The notes: a model not told the origin generated them from the letters alone. Shown: positions 25,061 to 33,762, numbered from the stretch's first letter. The stretch: DNA of 49,312 nucleotides from Myceligenerans indicum (GCF_016742955.1 NZ_JABBYC010000035.1:1-49312); one strand, 5' to 3'. Numbers and translations are program-made.

Positions 25061-25708
25061 ATGACCGGTTCCACGGTGCGGGTGTTCCTGGTGGACGACC
25101 ACGAGGTGGAACGGCGCGGTCTGGCGGACCTCCTGTCCGAGGAACCTGGGATCGAGGTGATCGGGGAGGCCGCCACCGCCCGCGGGGCGATGGCGCGCGT
25201 CCCCGTCCTCATGCCCGACGTGGTCCTGTTGGACGTGCAGCTCCCCGACGGGGACGGCGTCCACGTGTGCCGCGATCTCAAGCAGCAGGCACCTGAGGTG
25301 GCCTGTCTGATCGTCACGACGTTCGACGACGACCGGGCGCTGTTCGACGCGGTCCTCGCCGGGGCGTCGGGATACGTCGTCAACCGGATCGGCGGCCCGG
25401 AGCTCGTCGACGCCATCCGGGTCGTGGCAGCCGGAGGATCCACGCTGGACCCGCATGCTGCCGACCGCGTGATGGAGCGTCTGCGGCGTGACGCGTCGCC
25501 CCCCGACGATCCGCTCGCGAACCTGACTCCGGTCGAGCGCCGCGTCCTGACGCTGGTCGGGCGCGGGCTGACCAACGGGGAGATCGCCGGTGAGCTCCTC
25601 CTGACGGAGCAGACGATCAAGAACAACGTCTCGTCGATCCTGACGAAGCTCCGCCTGGAGAGACGGGTCCAGGCGGCGGTCCTGGCCGCACGCCTCGGCA
25701 TTTGCTGA
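25061..25708 (+). CDS. devR: DevR/DosR-type response regulator (NarL/FixJ family)
   Basis: This 215-residue regulator aligns along its length with mycobacterial DevR: 'VFLVDDHEVERRGLADLL', phosphoacceptor Asp58 in 'VVLLDVQLPDG', Thr86 in 'LIVTTF', 'AVLAGASGYVV', and a LuxR-type helix-turn-helix (about 153-210, 'LTPVERRVLTLVGRGLTNGEIAGELLLTEQTIKNNV' region). Two changes stand out. The invariant receiver Lys after GASGYVV is Asn108, and one of the DNA-contacting Lys residues of the recognition helix is Gln184 while the Lys187-Asn188 pair is kept. No sensor kinase lies in the window. The stop codon falls inside a tandem repeat. Confidence 0.9.
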   Translation: MTGSTVRVFLVDDHEVERRGLADLLSEEPGIEVIGEAATARGAMARVPVLMPDVVLLDVQLPDGDGVHVCRDLKQQAPEVACLIVTTFDDDRALFDAVLAGASGYVVNRIGGPELVDAIRVVAAGGSTLDPHAADRVMERLRRDASPPDDPLANLTPVERRVLTLVGRGLTNGEIAGELLLTEQTIKNNVSSILTKLRLERRVQAAVLAARLGIC

Positions 25709-25752
25709 TCGGCATTTGCTGATCGGTATCCGCCGATCGGCGTCTGCCGAGG
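25697..25752 (+). repeat. 14-bp tandem repeat, four copies, spanning the devR stop codon
   Basis: Units start at 25697, 25711, 25725 and 25739. The first two are identical (GGCATTTGCTGATC); the third (GGTATCCGCCGATC) and fourth (GGCGTCTGCCGAGG) have drifted. Unit 1 encodes the last codons and stop (TGA 25706-25708) of the response regulator. The copies are also inverted within themselves (GATCGG...CCGATC), allowing alternative hairpins. Confidence 0.85.
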
Positions 25753-25765
25753 TCCGTCGGGTGCC

Positions 25766-25779
25766 GGGACCATCGGCCC
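25766..25779. promoter_or_regulatory. Candidate second DosR-like box, upstream of usp
   Basis: GGGAC-CATC-GGCCC matches the GGGAC-N4-GTCCC layout with one mismatch, 129 bases before the universal stress protein gene. A further lone half-site GGGAC is at 25884-25888. Weaker than the box at 24262. Confidence 0.35.
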
Positions 25780-25822
25780 CACCGGCAGAGCCCAACGGCA
25801 CTGCCACGGGGCGGCATGCCCT

Positions 25823-25872
25823 GGTGTCCTGAAAGGCACAAGGGTTCGGTGTCCTGAAAGGCACAAGGGTTC
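25823..25872 (+). repeat. 25-bp perfect tandem repeat, two copies, upstream of usp
   Basis: Bases 25823-25847 and 25848-25872 are identical. Each copy contains an imperfect inverted pair, TGTCCT and AGGCACA, around GAA. A partial, degenerate third copy may run on to about 25890. The block ends about 20 bases before the usp ribosome site, so it lies in the leader or promoter of that gene. Confidence 0.9.
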
Positions 25873-25907
25873 GGCAAGGTACAGGGACTCGGTGAGGAGA
25901 GAGAGTG

Positions 25908-26777
25908 ATGGACAGCACATGGCAGAAGGGCGTTGTCGTAGGCGTCGATGGCTCGCCGGAGAGCCTCGCGGCGCTCGACTGGGCGGCCGCTGCGGCGGAC
26001 AGGCACACGGCGCAGCTCACCGTCCTTTCCATGTACGAGACGGCGCGGGATCCGCTGCCCGGCGTCCAGGTCGAGCTCAAGGACCTGCGGGTGTCGGCGG
26101 AGCAGGCGCTGCACCGGGCGGAGGGACGGCTCGGCGGCAGGCGCCCCGGCGGTCACGCCGCGGAGTTCGCGGTCACGGCGGCTGCCCCGGCGCGCGTCCT
26201 CGTGCAGCGTTCCCAGACGGCTGACCTCGTGGTCGTCGGGCGGCGCGGCCTGGGCACGGTGAGCCGGGCGCTGCTCGGTTCGGTGTCCTCCACGGTGGTG
26301 GCACGGGCGCACGGGCCGGTCGTCGTGGTCCCGTACGAGGCCGGGACCGGGAACCCGCGGCGGGTCGTGGTGGGCGTCGACATGCCCTACGACGCCGACC
26401 TCATCCTGGAGCACGCCTTCGCCGAGGCGGAGTCGTGCGGGTGTGCGCTCGACGTCGTGCGCGCGCTGGACGTGTCGCTGCTGGGTGACGCGCTGCGGGA
26501 GTACGAGAGCTACGGGATGACGCAGCGCGCGGCGACGCAGGAGGGGCTCGAGCAGGAGGTCCGCACGTGGTCGGAGAAGTTCCCCACGGTGTCCGCGGCG
26601 CTGGCGGTCCGCGGAGGCCCGGCGGCGTCGGTCCTGGTGCGTGGCACGACGTCGGACGACCTGCTGGTGGTCGGGGGACGGCGCCACAACCGTGTGGCGG
26701 GCCGGATCCTCGGCTCGGTGACCGACCGGGTGGTGCGCGAGGCGACCTGCCCGATCATGGTGGTCAAGGTCAAGTGA
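25908..26777 (+). CDS. Universal stress protein, two Usp domains
   Basis: The 289-residue cytoplasmic protein carries two Usp folds in tandem (about 1-145 and 150-289). The first has the full ATP-binding motif G-2x-G-9x-G-S in 'GRRGLGTVSRALLGS'. In the second the middle Gly is His ('GRRHNRVAGRILGS'), so nucleotide binding may be weakened there. Tandem Usp proteins of this type belong to the DosR regulon in mycobacteria, matching its place beside the DevR-like gene. gaggaga seven bases upstream sets the ATG at 25908; a GTG directly before it is possible. Confidence 0.93.
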   Translation: MDSTWQKGVVVGVDGSPESLAALDWAAAAADRHTAQLTVLSMYETARDPLPGVQVELKDLRVSAEQALHRAEGRLGGRRPGGHAAEFAVTAAAPARVLVQRSQTADLVVVGRRGLGTVSRALLGSVSSTVVARAHGPVVVVPYEAGTGNPRRVVVGVDMPYDADLILEHAFAEAESCGCALDVVRALDVSLLGDALREYESYGMTQRAATQEGLEQEVRTWSEKFPTVSAALAVRGGPAASVLVRGTTSDDLLVVGGRRHNRVAGRILGSVTDRVVREATCPIMVVKVK

Positions 26778-26783
26778 GGGACG

Positions 26784-26821
26784 GCGGCGCGGTCAGGTGC
26801 GGCGACACCTGACCGCGCCGC
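26784..26821 (+). terminator. Terminator of the usp gene
   Basis: A 16-bp stem with a 6-base loop (inner arms ggcgcggtcaggtg / cacctgaccgcgcc) starts 7 bases past the stop. Confidence 0.88.
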
Positions 26822-26853
26822 TCGCGTGCCCGGGCAGGTCCGGCTGCCTCCGG

Positions 26854-26859
26854 TAGCGT
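26854..26859 (+). promoter_or_regulatory. Leaderless -10 element of the dipeptidase gene
   Basis: TAGCGT stands 6 bases before the ATG at 26866; no Shine-Dalgarno is present. Confidence 0.6.
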
Positions 26860-26865
26860 GGCGCC

Positions 26866-28065
26866 ATGCCCGCCTCCACGCCGCCGGCGGACCTCGCCGA
26901 CCGCATCACCGCCCTGCTGGAACGCCACCCCGTCTGGGACGGTCACAACGACCTGGCCTGGGAGGCGCGCGAGCAGGCCGGCTACGACTGGTCCGCGCTC
27001 GACATCGGCGCCGGCACGTCCGGGCGCACCCACACGGACATCGCCCGGCTGAGGGCCGGCGGGGTCGGCGCGCAGTTCTGGTCCGTGTACGTCCCGTCGG
27101 ACCTGCCCGGCAGTGCCGCGGTCACCGCGACGCTGGAGCAGATCGACGCCGTGCGCCGGATGGTCCGGACCTGGCCGGACGTGTTCACGCTCGCGCTGAC
27201 CGCCGACGACGTCGAGAAGGCGTGGGCGTCCGGGCACATCGCCTCGCTGATGGGTGCCGAGGGCGGCCAGTCCATCGACTCCTCGCTCGGCGCACTGCGC
27301 ATGCTCTACGACCTCGGCGTGCGGTACATGACTCTCACGCACAACCACAACACCCCGTGGGCCGACTCCGCCACCGACGATCCCGCCGGGCACGGCGGAC
27401 TGAGCGGGTTCGGCGTCGAGGTGGTGCGAGAGATGAACCGGCTGGGCATGCTCGTGGACCTCTCCCACGTCTCGGCGGACACGATGCGTGTCGCGCTGGA
27501 CGTCACGGAGGCTCCGGTCATGTTCTCCCACAGCTCCGCCCGTGCCGTGTGCGACGTCCCCCGGAACGTGCCCGACGACGTCCTGGCACGGCTGGGCCGC
27601 AACGGCGGGTTGTGCATGGTGACCTTCGTGCCGGGCTTCGTGAACCCGCACGTCGGGCAGTGGCGTGCCGAGGCCGCCGAGGCGGCGCGCGGGCGCGGCA
27701 TCGACCCGGCGAGCTACGCGGCGTTCAGCGCGTTCAGCGCCGAGTGGGAGACGGACCACCCGGTCCCGCCGACGACGCTGGACGACGTCGTCGCCCATGT
27801 CGAGCACGTCCGCGACGTCGCGGGGATCGACCACGTCGGGCTCGGCGGCGACTACGACGGCTCCTCCGGGTTCGCCCCGGGCATCGAAGACGTGTCCGGC
27901 TACCCGAAGCTGCTCGCCGCGCTCGCGGGACGCGGCTGGTCCGATGCCGATCTGGCGAAACTGACCAGCGGCAACATGCTGCGCGTGCTGCACGACGCCG
28001 AAGACGTGGCCGAACGCCTCGCGAACGAGCGGGTGGCGAGCACCGTGCGGCTCCGCGAGGGCTGA
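26866..28065 (+). CDS. Membrane dipeptidase (peptidase family M19)
   Basis: This 399-residue enzyme matches the renal-dipeptidase family, binuclear zinc hydrolases that split dipeptides and can accept D-amino acids at the C-terminal position. Zinc and active-site motifs are seen in order: '[10 protein letters not shown]', '[11 protein letters not shown]', '[15 protein letters not shown]', '[13 protein letters not shown]', '[11 protein letters not shown]' and '[10 protein letters not shown]'. No signal peptide is present, so it is cytoplasmic. It is a single gene with a leaderless promoter. Confidence 0.94.
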   Translation: MPASTPPADLADRITALLERHPVWDGHNDLAWEAREQAGYDWSALDIGAGTSGRTHTDIARLRAGGVGAQFWSVYVPSDLPGSAAVTATLEQIDAVRRMVRTWPDVFTLALTADDVEKAWASGHIASLMGAEGGQSIDSSLGALRMLYDLGVRYMTLTHNHNTPWADSATDDPAGHGGLSGFGVEVVREMNRLGMLVDLSHVSADTMRVALDVTEAPVMFSHSSARAVCDVPRNVPDDVLARLGRNGGLCMVTFVPGFVNPHVGQWRAEAAEAARGRGIDPASYAAFSAFSAEWETDHPVPPTTLDDVVAHVEHVRDVAGIDHVGLGGDYDGSSGFAPGIEDVSGYPKLLAALAGRGWSDADLAKLTSGNMLRVLHDAEDVAERLANERVASTVRLREG

Positions 28066-28068
28066 ACG

Positions 28069-28112
28069 TGCCGCCTGGGCACGACGCCCCGCGGCGGCGC
28101 GCCCACGCGGCA
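28069..28112. terminator. Hairpin between the dipeptidase and the 90-residue protein gene
   Basis: A 12-bp stem with one mismatch (tgccgcctgggc / gcccacgcggca) and a 20-base loop begins 4 bases past the dipeptidase stop, between convergent genes. Confidence 0.6.
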
Positions 28113-28156
28113 GGCGGGGGTCGGGAAGGGCGTGACAGCCCTGCGGAACCGGAAGG

Positions 28157-28429
28157 TCAGGTACCCAGCTCCACGACCTTTCTCTGGAAGCCGAGCGCCA
28201 CCTTCTGCAGCGACTCGAGAGCGGCGTCGCCGTTGCGTTCGCTGATCTGCCCCAGCATCGACCCCGATGCGGCGAGCAGGGCGACCATGACGTCGCGCGC
28301 CTCGCTCCGGGTGGCAAGAGCCTCGTCGAGGAGCTCCTGGACCAGGGGCGAGCGCAACCCGTCCTCCTCCGGGTCCAGCAATGCCGTGAGAAGCGCGATC
28401 GACAACGAACTGCCCTGGACGCTTGCCAT
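28157..28429 (-). CDS. Hypothetical protein, 90 residues, mostly helical
   Basis: The frame starts MASVQGSSLSIALLTALLDPEEDG behind a strong minus-strand ribosome site (aggggg, 5 bases before the ATG). The product is acidic and Leu/Ala-rich, predicted mainly alpha-helical, with no cysteines, signal peptide or membrane helix. I recognise no domain. It is convergent with the dipeptidase and divergent from a membrane-anchored protease gene. A longer minus-strand frame continues upstream, but the ribosome site decides this start. Confidence 0.65.
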   Translation of the reverse strand: MASVQGSSLSIALLTALLDPEEDGLRSPLVQELLDEALATRSEARDVMVALLAASGSMLGQISERNGDAALESLQKVALGFQRKVVELGT

Positions 28430-28749
28430 GAGAACCCCCTGGTGACAGCAGCTGTTTTCGGGTCCGACCCGACACGCCCCCTGCGCGCGTCCGACCGTGG
28501 CACTTGTGTATCGCACCTTGTGGCGCCGCGCCCGCCGACGCCGACATCGGTTGCCTTGGCCGACGTCTCGCGCAAGGTTCCGCGAACGCCGCGGTGACAG
28601 GATCGCGGACGGGTGAAATGCCTCCATTTTAGACGGAAAGACCCTTATCTCGCTTGACCTCGACGAGCTCCGCCAGCAAGTCTTCAGCCGATCGCCCCGC
28701 CGGCTCGCGGCAGGGCGGCGCGAACGTGAGGACGGGTGGGCAACCGCAG
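28430..28749. other. 320-base divergent intergenic region with an AT-rich patch
   Basis: No gene is seen. A patch around 28618-28652 (including 'cctccattttag' and 'acccttatct') is clearly richer in A+T than its surroundings; TTATCT at 28645-28650 could be a -10 for the protease gene, with a start near 28657, but no good -35 is present. In-frame alternative starts of the protease gene exist at 28654 (TTG) and 28726 (GTG). Confidence 0.4.
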
Positions 28750-31020
28750 ATGGGTCAGGGCACGAAGGGATTCGCATCGGTGGCGGCGAGGGTGGTGGTC
28801 CGCGCGCTGGCTGTCGGCGTGGTCGGCGCGATGGTCGCCGGCGGGGCGGCGTCGCCGGCCGCCGCGGCGGGCGAGGGGGTGCCACAGCCCCGGGCTCTGG
28901 CCGGGCCGCCGGCCGCGTCGTCCGTCGGCACCGTCAGGCTGCCCGCCCGGGTCGCCGACGGGCTGGCCGAGGCGTCGCACAGCCGCTACGTCTACGACAC
29001 GGGCAGCAGGACCGTACGGGTGACGGTCAGCACCACCATCCGGAACGTCAAGCCGGACCAGGGGCTCCAGTACTACTTCTGGGACTCCTACGGGATCCCC
29101 GTCCCCACCGGCGCCCAGGACGTGCGGGCGACCAGTGGCGGGCAGTCGCTCTCCGTGGGCCTCGAACCCACCGAGGACGATTTCACCAAGTGGGCGATGG
29201 CCTCGTTCTCGAACCTGCGGTACGGGCAGAGCCGGACCATCGACTGGAGCTACACCATTCCCGGTGACCCGATCCGTTCGGAGGGGTACACCCGTGTGGG
29301 CAAGGGGTACGCGACGTTCGTGGCACAGGCCATGGGTGACGCCGGCTCGGTGAGCGTCGAGATCGTCGCACCGGACGCCATGGACCTCACCACCATGGCC
29401 GGGGACTTCACGGAGAAGACCGCGGACGGCACCACCACCTGGTCCACGAGCTCGATGACCGACGAGTACGGCATTTGGTCCCCCGTGTCGCTCCGCGACC
29501 CGGACCAGGCCGACACGACACAGGTCGACGTGAGCGGCGAGGACCTGACGCTGCTCAGCTTCCCGGGAGACAAGAAGTGGGCGAAGTTCGTCGCCGACAG
29601 GCTCCACGACGGACTGCCCGTCGTGGAGAAGACCATCGGCCAGGAATGGCCCGGCGGCCTGAAGGAGATCCGGGAGGACGTCTCCCCTGAGATCGTCGGC
29701 TACGCCTGGTACGACGACCAGCGCGAGGAGATCGTCATCGGCGAGGACCTCGACGAGCAGCTCTTCTACCACGAGCTGACGCACACGTGGGTGAACGGCA
29801 GCACCCTCGAGGGGCGCTGGCTCGTCGAGGGCCTCACCGAGGCCGTCGCACGGCGCGTGGTCGAGGAGACGGGCGGAAAGGTGGACCGGCCGCGTGCCTC
29901 GCGCGACGCGGACGGCGCGCTGGCCCTGAGCACCTGGAACGACCTCACCCAGGACTTCGCGGACGTCGACCACGCCGTCGAGGACTACGCCTACGCCGCC
30001 GCCCCCGCGACGATCGAGACGCTCGTGGCCGACCTCGACGACGACGAGTTCACCGACCTCGTCTCGGCGCTGCTCGACGGGGACTCCGTCTACGAGCAGC
30101 CCGGTGACAAGCACGTCTGGGGCGACTCCGGGTGGCGGCAGCTGCTCGACCTCCTCGAGGACCGCGCCGGCGTCGACGGCGCCCAGAAGGTGCTCGGCAA
30201 GTGGGTTCTCACCAAGAAGGAGAAGAAGGAGCTGCCGAAGCGCGCCGAGGAACGCGAGCAGTACTTCGCGCTCGACGAGGCCGACGGGGAGTGGAACCCG
30301 CCGCAGGGCATCCGGGTTCGCATGACCCAGTGGGAGTTCGCGCGTGCCGCCGAGGCGCGCGAGGAGATCGGCGCCGACACCCCGGCGGCGGCCCGGCGCA
30401 TCCAGGACGCCGCCGCGGCTGCCGGGTTCCCGGACCCGGCAGCCGCGAAGGAGGCCTACGAGACGGCCGCCAACGGTCTCGACTACACCGAGCTCGCCGA
30501 GACGATGCCCCACACCGCCGACGTGACCGAGCAGGTGAGCGAAGCCGTGCAGCGGATCGGGGCGAAGGGCGACCCGTTCACCGAACTGGGGGAGATCGTG
30601 CTCTTCGCCGGCCGGGCGACCGACGACGCCGTCCAGGACCTGGACGCCGGCAACCTCGACGCGGCAGCCCAGGACGCCGAGCGTGCCTCGCAGATCGCCA
30701 ACCTCGCCCTGTGGGTGGGCATCCTGCTGGTGCTGTTCGTGCTCGGCGTCGCGCTCGTCGTGGTCCGGCTGACGATCTCGGGACGACGACGGCGTGCCGC
30801 CCGGGCGGCGCTCGCGGCGCAGGCGCCCGGCGGGTCCGGTGCGCTGCCGCAACGGGATGGCCCGACCCCGCAGGCCGCGACGGAGACCCCCGTGGAAGAG
30901 GCCGTTCCGGAGCGGCCGCTGTCGTCGCGGTCCGCGGCGCAGCTTCCGCCGCCGCTGCCGCTGCCCCCGCCCACCGACCCGTGGCACTCCGAGCCGGAGG
31001 GCGGTGACGAGGGGCGGTAG
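28750..31020 (+). CDS. Membrane-anchored extracellular HExxH (gluzincin-type) metallopeptidase
   Basis: The 756-residue protein starts with a signal peptide (cut near SPAAAA, about residue 42), has a beta-rich ectodomain, a zinc motif 'YHELTHTW' (His341, Glu342, His345), then 'WLVEGLTEAVARR', and near residues 650-675 a single membrane helix followed by a basic, Pro-rich cytoplasmic tail. In M1/MA-clan gluzincins a Glu after the second His is the third zinc ligand; Glu360 fits the W-x-x-E-G pattern and Glu364 fits the X18 spacing. I cannot assign a named family. The ATG at 28750 gives the best signal peptide; GTG at 28726 is possible. Confidence 0.75.
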   Translation: MGQGTKGFASVAARVVVRALAVGVVGAMVAGGAASPAAAAGEGVPQPRALAGPPAASSVGTVRLPARVADGLAEASHSRYVYDTGSRTVRVTVSTTIRNVKPDQGLQYYFWDSYGIPVPTGAQDVRATSGGQSLSVGLEPTEDDFTKWAMASFSNLRYGQSRTIDWSYTIPGDPIRSEGYTRVGKGYATFVAQAMGDAGSVSVEIVAPDAMDLTTMAGDFTEKTADGTTTWSTSSMTDEYGIWSPVSLRDPDQADTTQVDVSGEDLTLLSFPGDKKWAKFVADRLHDGLPVVEKTIGQEWPGGLKEIREDVSPEIVGYAWYDDQREEIVIGEDLDEQLFYHELTHTWVNGSTLEGRWLVEGLTEAVARRVVEETGGKVDRPRASRDADGALALSTWNDLTQDFADVDHAVEDYAYAAAPATIETLVADLDDDEFTDLVSALLDGDSVYEQPGDKHVWGDSGWRQLLDLLEDRAGVDGAQKVLGKWVLTKKEKKELPKRAEEREQYFALDEADGEWNPPQGIRVRMTQWEFARAAEAREEIGADTPAAARRIQDAAAAAGFPDPAAAKEAYETAANGLDYTELAETMPHTADVTEQVSEAVQRIGAKGDPFTELGEIVLFAGRATDDAVQDLDAGNLDAAAQDAERASQIANLALWVGILLVLFVLGVALVVVRLTISGRRRRAARAALAAQAPGGSGALPQRDGPTPQAATETPVEEAVPERPLSSRSAAQLPPPLPLPPPTDPWHSEPEGGDEGR

Positions 31021-31066
31021 GCGACCTCCCGCGCCGGAGGCCGGGCACGACGGGAATATGAACCAC

Positions 31067-31105
31067 GGACCCAAGGTTGAGCCATATAGACTCAACTTTG
31101 GGTCC
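31067..31105. promoter_or_regulatory. HAIR operator 1 (HspR), inside a 39-base inverted repeat
   Basis: GTTGAGC-N7-ACTCAAC (31076-31096) matches the HspR-associated inverted repeat (CTTGAGT-N7-ACTCAAG type). It is nested in longer arms GGACCCAA (31067-31074) and TTGGGTCC (31098-31105), so the whole forms a 39-base near-palindrome. It lies 47 bases past the protease stop and may also end that transcript. Confidence 0.85.
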
Positions 31106-31111
31106 GTCGGC

Positions 31112-31140
31112 TTGCCAGGCGGCGGCGGGCGATCTAAGTT
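31112..31140 (+). promoter_or_regulatory. Promoter of the dnaK operon
   Basis: TTGCCA (31112-31117) and TAAGTT (31135-31140) are exactly 17 bases apart, a good vegetative promoter. HAIR 2 begins within the -10, so bound HspR would block polymerase. The expected start is near 31147. Confidence 0.75.
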
Positions 31141-31158
31141 GAGTGCAGCAGACTCAAC
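31138..31158. promoter_or_regulatory. HAIR operator 2 (HspR)
   Basis: GTTGAGT-N7-ACTCAAC is a perfect inverted repeat of the HAIR type. It covers the end of the -10 and the transcription start of the dnaK operon, 54 bases before the dnaK ATG. Confidence 0.92.
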
Positions 31159-31211
31159 CCGTGCGGCGGCGGCCACCCTGGCTGCCGCCGGCCCCTGCGA
31201 AGGAGAAAGAC

Positions 31212-33083
31212 ATGTCCCGATCCGTCGGTATCGACCTGGGCACCACCAACTCGGTGGTCGCCGTCCTGGAGGGCGGCGAGCCCACCGTCATCGCGAACGC
31301 GGAGGGCTCGCGCACGACCCCGTCCGTCGTCGCCTTCTCCAAGACCGGTGAGGTCCTGGTGGGCGAGGTCGCGAAGCGCCAGGCCGTCACCAACGTCGAC
31401 CGCACCATCTCGTCGGTCAAGCGCCACATGGGCACGGACTGGTCGCAGGACATCGACGACAAGACCTACACGGCGCAGGAGATCTCGGCGCGCATCCTGG
31501 GCAAGCTCAAGCGAGACGCCGAGGAGTACCTGGGCGAGCCCGTGACCCAGGCCGTCATCACGGTCCCCGCGTACTTCAACGACGCCGAGCGTCAGGCCAC
31601 GAAGGACGCGGGCCAGATCGCCGGGCTCGACGTCCAGCGCATCGTCAACGAGCCCACCGCGGCCGCCCTCGCCTACGGCCTGGACAAGGGCAAGGAGGAC
31701 GAGCTGATCCTCGTCTTCGACCTGGGCGGCGGCACGTTCGACGTCTCCCTGCTCGAGGTCGGCAAGGACGAGGACGACTTCTCCACCATCCAGGTGCGGG
31801 CCACCTCCGGCGACAACCGCCTGGGTGGCGACGACTGGGACCAGCGGATCGTCGAGCACCTGATCAAGCAGGTGAAGAACTCCGCGGGTGTGGACCTGTC
31901 CAAGGACAAGATCGCCCTGCAGCGCCTCCGTGAGGCCTCGGAGCAGGCGAAGAAGGAGCTCTCGTCCGCGACGAGCACCAACATCTCGATGCAGTACCTC
32001 TCGATGAGCGAGAACGGTCCCATCCACCTGGACGAGAAGCTCACGCGGGCGCAGTTCCAGCAGATGACGCAGGACCTCATCGACCGCACCAAGCAGCCGT
32101 TCCACGCGGTCATCCGCGACGCCGGCATCTCGGTGTCGGACATCGACCACGTCGTGCTCGTGGGTGGTTCCACCCGCATGCCGGCCGTGACGGACGTCGT
32201 CCGGGAGCTCACCGGCGGCAAGGAGCCCAACAAGGGCGTCAACCCGGACGAGGTCGTGGCCGTCGGCGCCGCGCTGCAGGCCGGCGTCATCTCCGGCGAC
32301 CGCAAGGACGTCCTGCTCATCGACGTCACGCCGCTGTCGCTCGGCATCGAGACCAAGGGCGGCGTCATGACCCGCCTCATCGAGCGCAACACCGCGATCC
32401 CGACCAAGCGCAGCGAGGTCTTCTCCACGGCGGACGACAACCAGCCGTCCGTGGCGATCCAGGTGTTCCAGGGCGAGCGCGAGTTCACGCGCGACAACAA
32501 GCCGCTGGGCGTCTTCGAGCTGACCGGCATCGCCCCGGCTCCGCGCGGCGTGCCGCAGATCGAGGTCACGTTCGACATCGACGCCAACGGCATCGTGCAC
32601 GTGTCGGCGAAGGACCGCGGCACGGGCATGGAGCAGTCCATGAAGATCACCGGTGGCTCTGCCCTCCCCAAGGACGACATCGACCGCATGGTCAAGGACG
32701 CCGAGGCGCACGCCGAGGAGGACAAGAAGCGCCGTGAGGAGGCCGACACCCGCAACCAGGCGGAGGCCTTCGCCTACTCCATGGAGAAGCAGATCGCGGA
32801 CAACCGCGACAAGCTCCCGGCGGACGTCGTCTCGGAGGTCGAGGCGGACGTCGCCGCGGTGAAGACCGCCCTGGAGGGCGAGGACTCCGAGGCCGTGAAG
32901 ACCGCCTACGAGAAGCTGGGTGCCTCCTCCCAGAAGATCGGCCAGGCGCTGTACGCCGCCGCCGAGTCGGAGGGCGGCCAGCCCGGCGCCGAGGGTGCCC
33001 CGGCGGACGGCCAGCAGAAGCCGGCGGCCGACGACGACGTCGTCGACGCCGAGATCGTCGACGACGAGAGCGACAAGAAGTGA
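31212..33083 (+). CDS. dnaK: Chaperone DnaK (Hsp70)
   Basis: The 623-residue chaperone has the N-terminal ATPase ('[12 protein letters not shown]', '[14 protein letters not shown]', '[10 protein letters not shown]'), the substrate-binding domain after about residue 365 and a short acidic tail ending '[10 protein letters not shown]' that includes the conserved EEVD-like DAEIVDDE end. It folds and protects proteins with GrpE and DnaJ. aggag six bases before the ATG at 31212 decides the start. It is first in the operon and controlled by two HAIR operators; HspR, made from the last gene, needs DnaK as co-repressor in Streptomyces and mycobacteria, which gives the feedback loop. Confidence 0.98.
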   Translation: MSRSVGIDLGTTNSVVAVLEGGEPTVIANAEGSRTTPSVVAFSKTGEVLVGEVAKRQAVTNVDRTISSVKRHMGTDWSQDIDDKTYTAQEISARILGKLKRDAEEYLGEPVTQAVITVPAYFNDAERQATKDAGQIAGLDVQRIVNEPTAAALAYGLDKGKEDELILVFDLGGGTFDVSLLEVGKDEDDFSTIQVRATSGDNRLGGDDWDQRIVEHLIKQVKNSAGVDLSKDKIALQRLREASEQAKKELSSATSTNISMQYLSMSENGPIHLDEKLTRAQFQQMTQDLIDRTKQPFHAVIRDAGISVSDIDHVVLVGGSTRMPAVTDVVRELTGGKEPNKGVNPDEVVAVGAALQAGVISGDRKDVLLIDVTPLSLGIETKGGVMTRLIERNTAIPTKRSEVFSTADDNQPSVAIQVFQGEREFTRDNKPLGVFELTGIAPAPRGVPQIEVTFDIDANGIVHVSAKDRGTGMEQSMKITGGSALPKDDIDRMVKDAEAHAEEDKKRREEADTRNQAEAFAYSMEKQIADNRDKLPADVVSEVEADVAAVKTALEGEDSEAVKTAYEKLGASSQKIGQALYAAAESEGGQPGAEGAPADGQQKPAADDDVVDAEIVDDESDKK

Positions 33084-33757
33084 CCGGTCAGACACCGCAG
33101 GACTCGTCCGGGCCCGAGGGCTCGGGCGAGCGCCCGTTCGAGTTCACCGACAAGCGCAAGGTCGATCCGGAGGCCGGCACCCCGCGGGAGGCCGCGGCCG
33201 GCGCCGCCGAGGGCGGTTCCGGCGGGAACGGGACGACCGAGGCGGCCGGGGACGGCGCGGACGCTGCCTCGCCGGACCCGTTGGAGGCGCTCGACTTCGA
33301 GCCGTCCGGCGAGGCCGGGGAGGACGCGGCGGTGCTTGCCGCCAAGGCCGAGGCCGCCCAGCACCTCGACGCGCTCCAGCGCGAGCGTGCGAGCTTCACC
33401 AACTACCGCAACCGCGCGCTGCGTGACCAGGAGGTCGCGCGGGCCAAGGGCGTGCAGGACGTGCTGGCGGCGCTGCTTCCCGTGCTCGACGACGTCGAGC
33501 GTGCCAAGCAGCACGGCGAGCTCAGCGGCCCGATGGCGGCCATCGCGGAGAAGCTGGACCAGTCTCTCGCCAAGTTCGGCGTGGAGCGTTTCGGCCAGGT
33601 GGGCGAGGAGTTCGACCCGCAGGTGCATGATGCGCTCATGCACAACACGGACGCCGAGGCCACCAGCACCACGGTGAACCTCGTCGTCGAGCCCGGGTAC
33701 CGGATCGGCGAGAAGGTCGTGCGCGCCGCGCGCGTCGGCGTCGTCGGCCCCGAGTGA
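33080..33757 (+). CDS. grpE: Nucleotide exchange factor GrpE
   Basis: The 225-residue protein has a disordered acidic N-terminal third, a coiled-coil region from about residue 80 ('[26 protein letters not shown]') and the conserved C-terminal beta domain ('[18 protein letters not shown]', '[22 protein letters not shown]'). It releases ADP from DnaK. The GTG at 33080 overlaps the dnaK stop (GTGA), coupling translation. Confidence 0.96.
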   Translation: MTGQTPQDSSGPEGSGERPFEFTDKRKVDPEAGTPREAAAGAAEGGSGGNGTTEAAGDGADAASPDPLEALDFEPSGEAGEDAAVLAAKAEAAQHLDALQRERASFTNYRNRALRDQEVARAKGVQDVLAALLPVLDDVERAKQHGELSGPMAAIAEKLDQSLAKFGVERFGQVGEEFDPQVHDALMHNTDAEATSTTVNLVVEPGYRIGEKVVRAARVGVVGPE

Positions 33758-33762
33758 CTCCC

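Noticed and set aside
25823..25872. The 25-bp direct repeats as a CRISPR array
   Set aside because: The two units are adjacent with no spacer, there are only two, and no cas gene is in the window.
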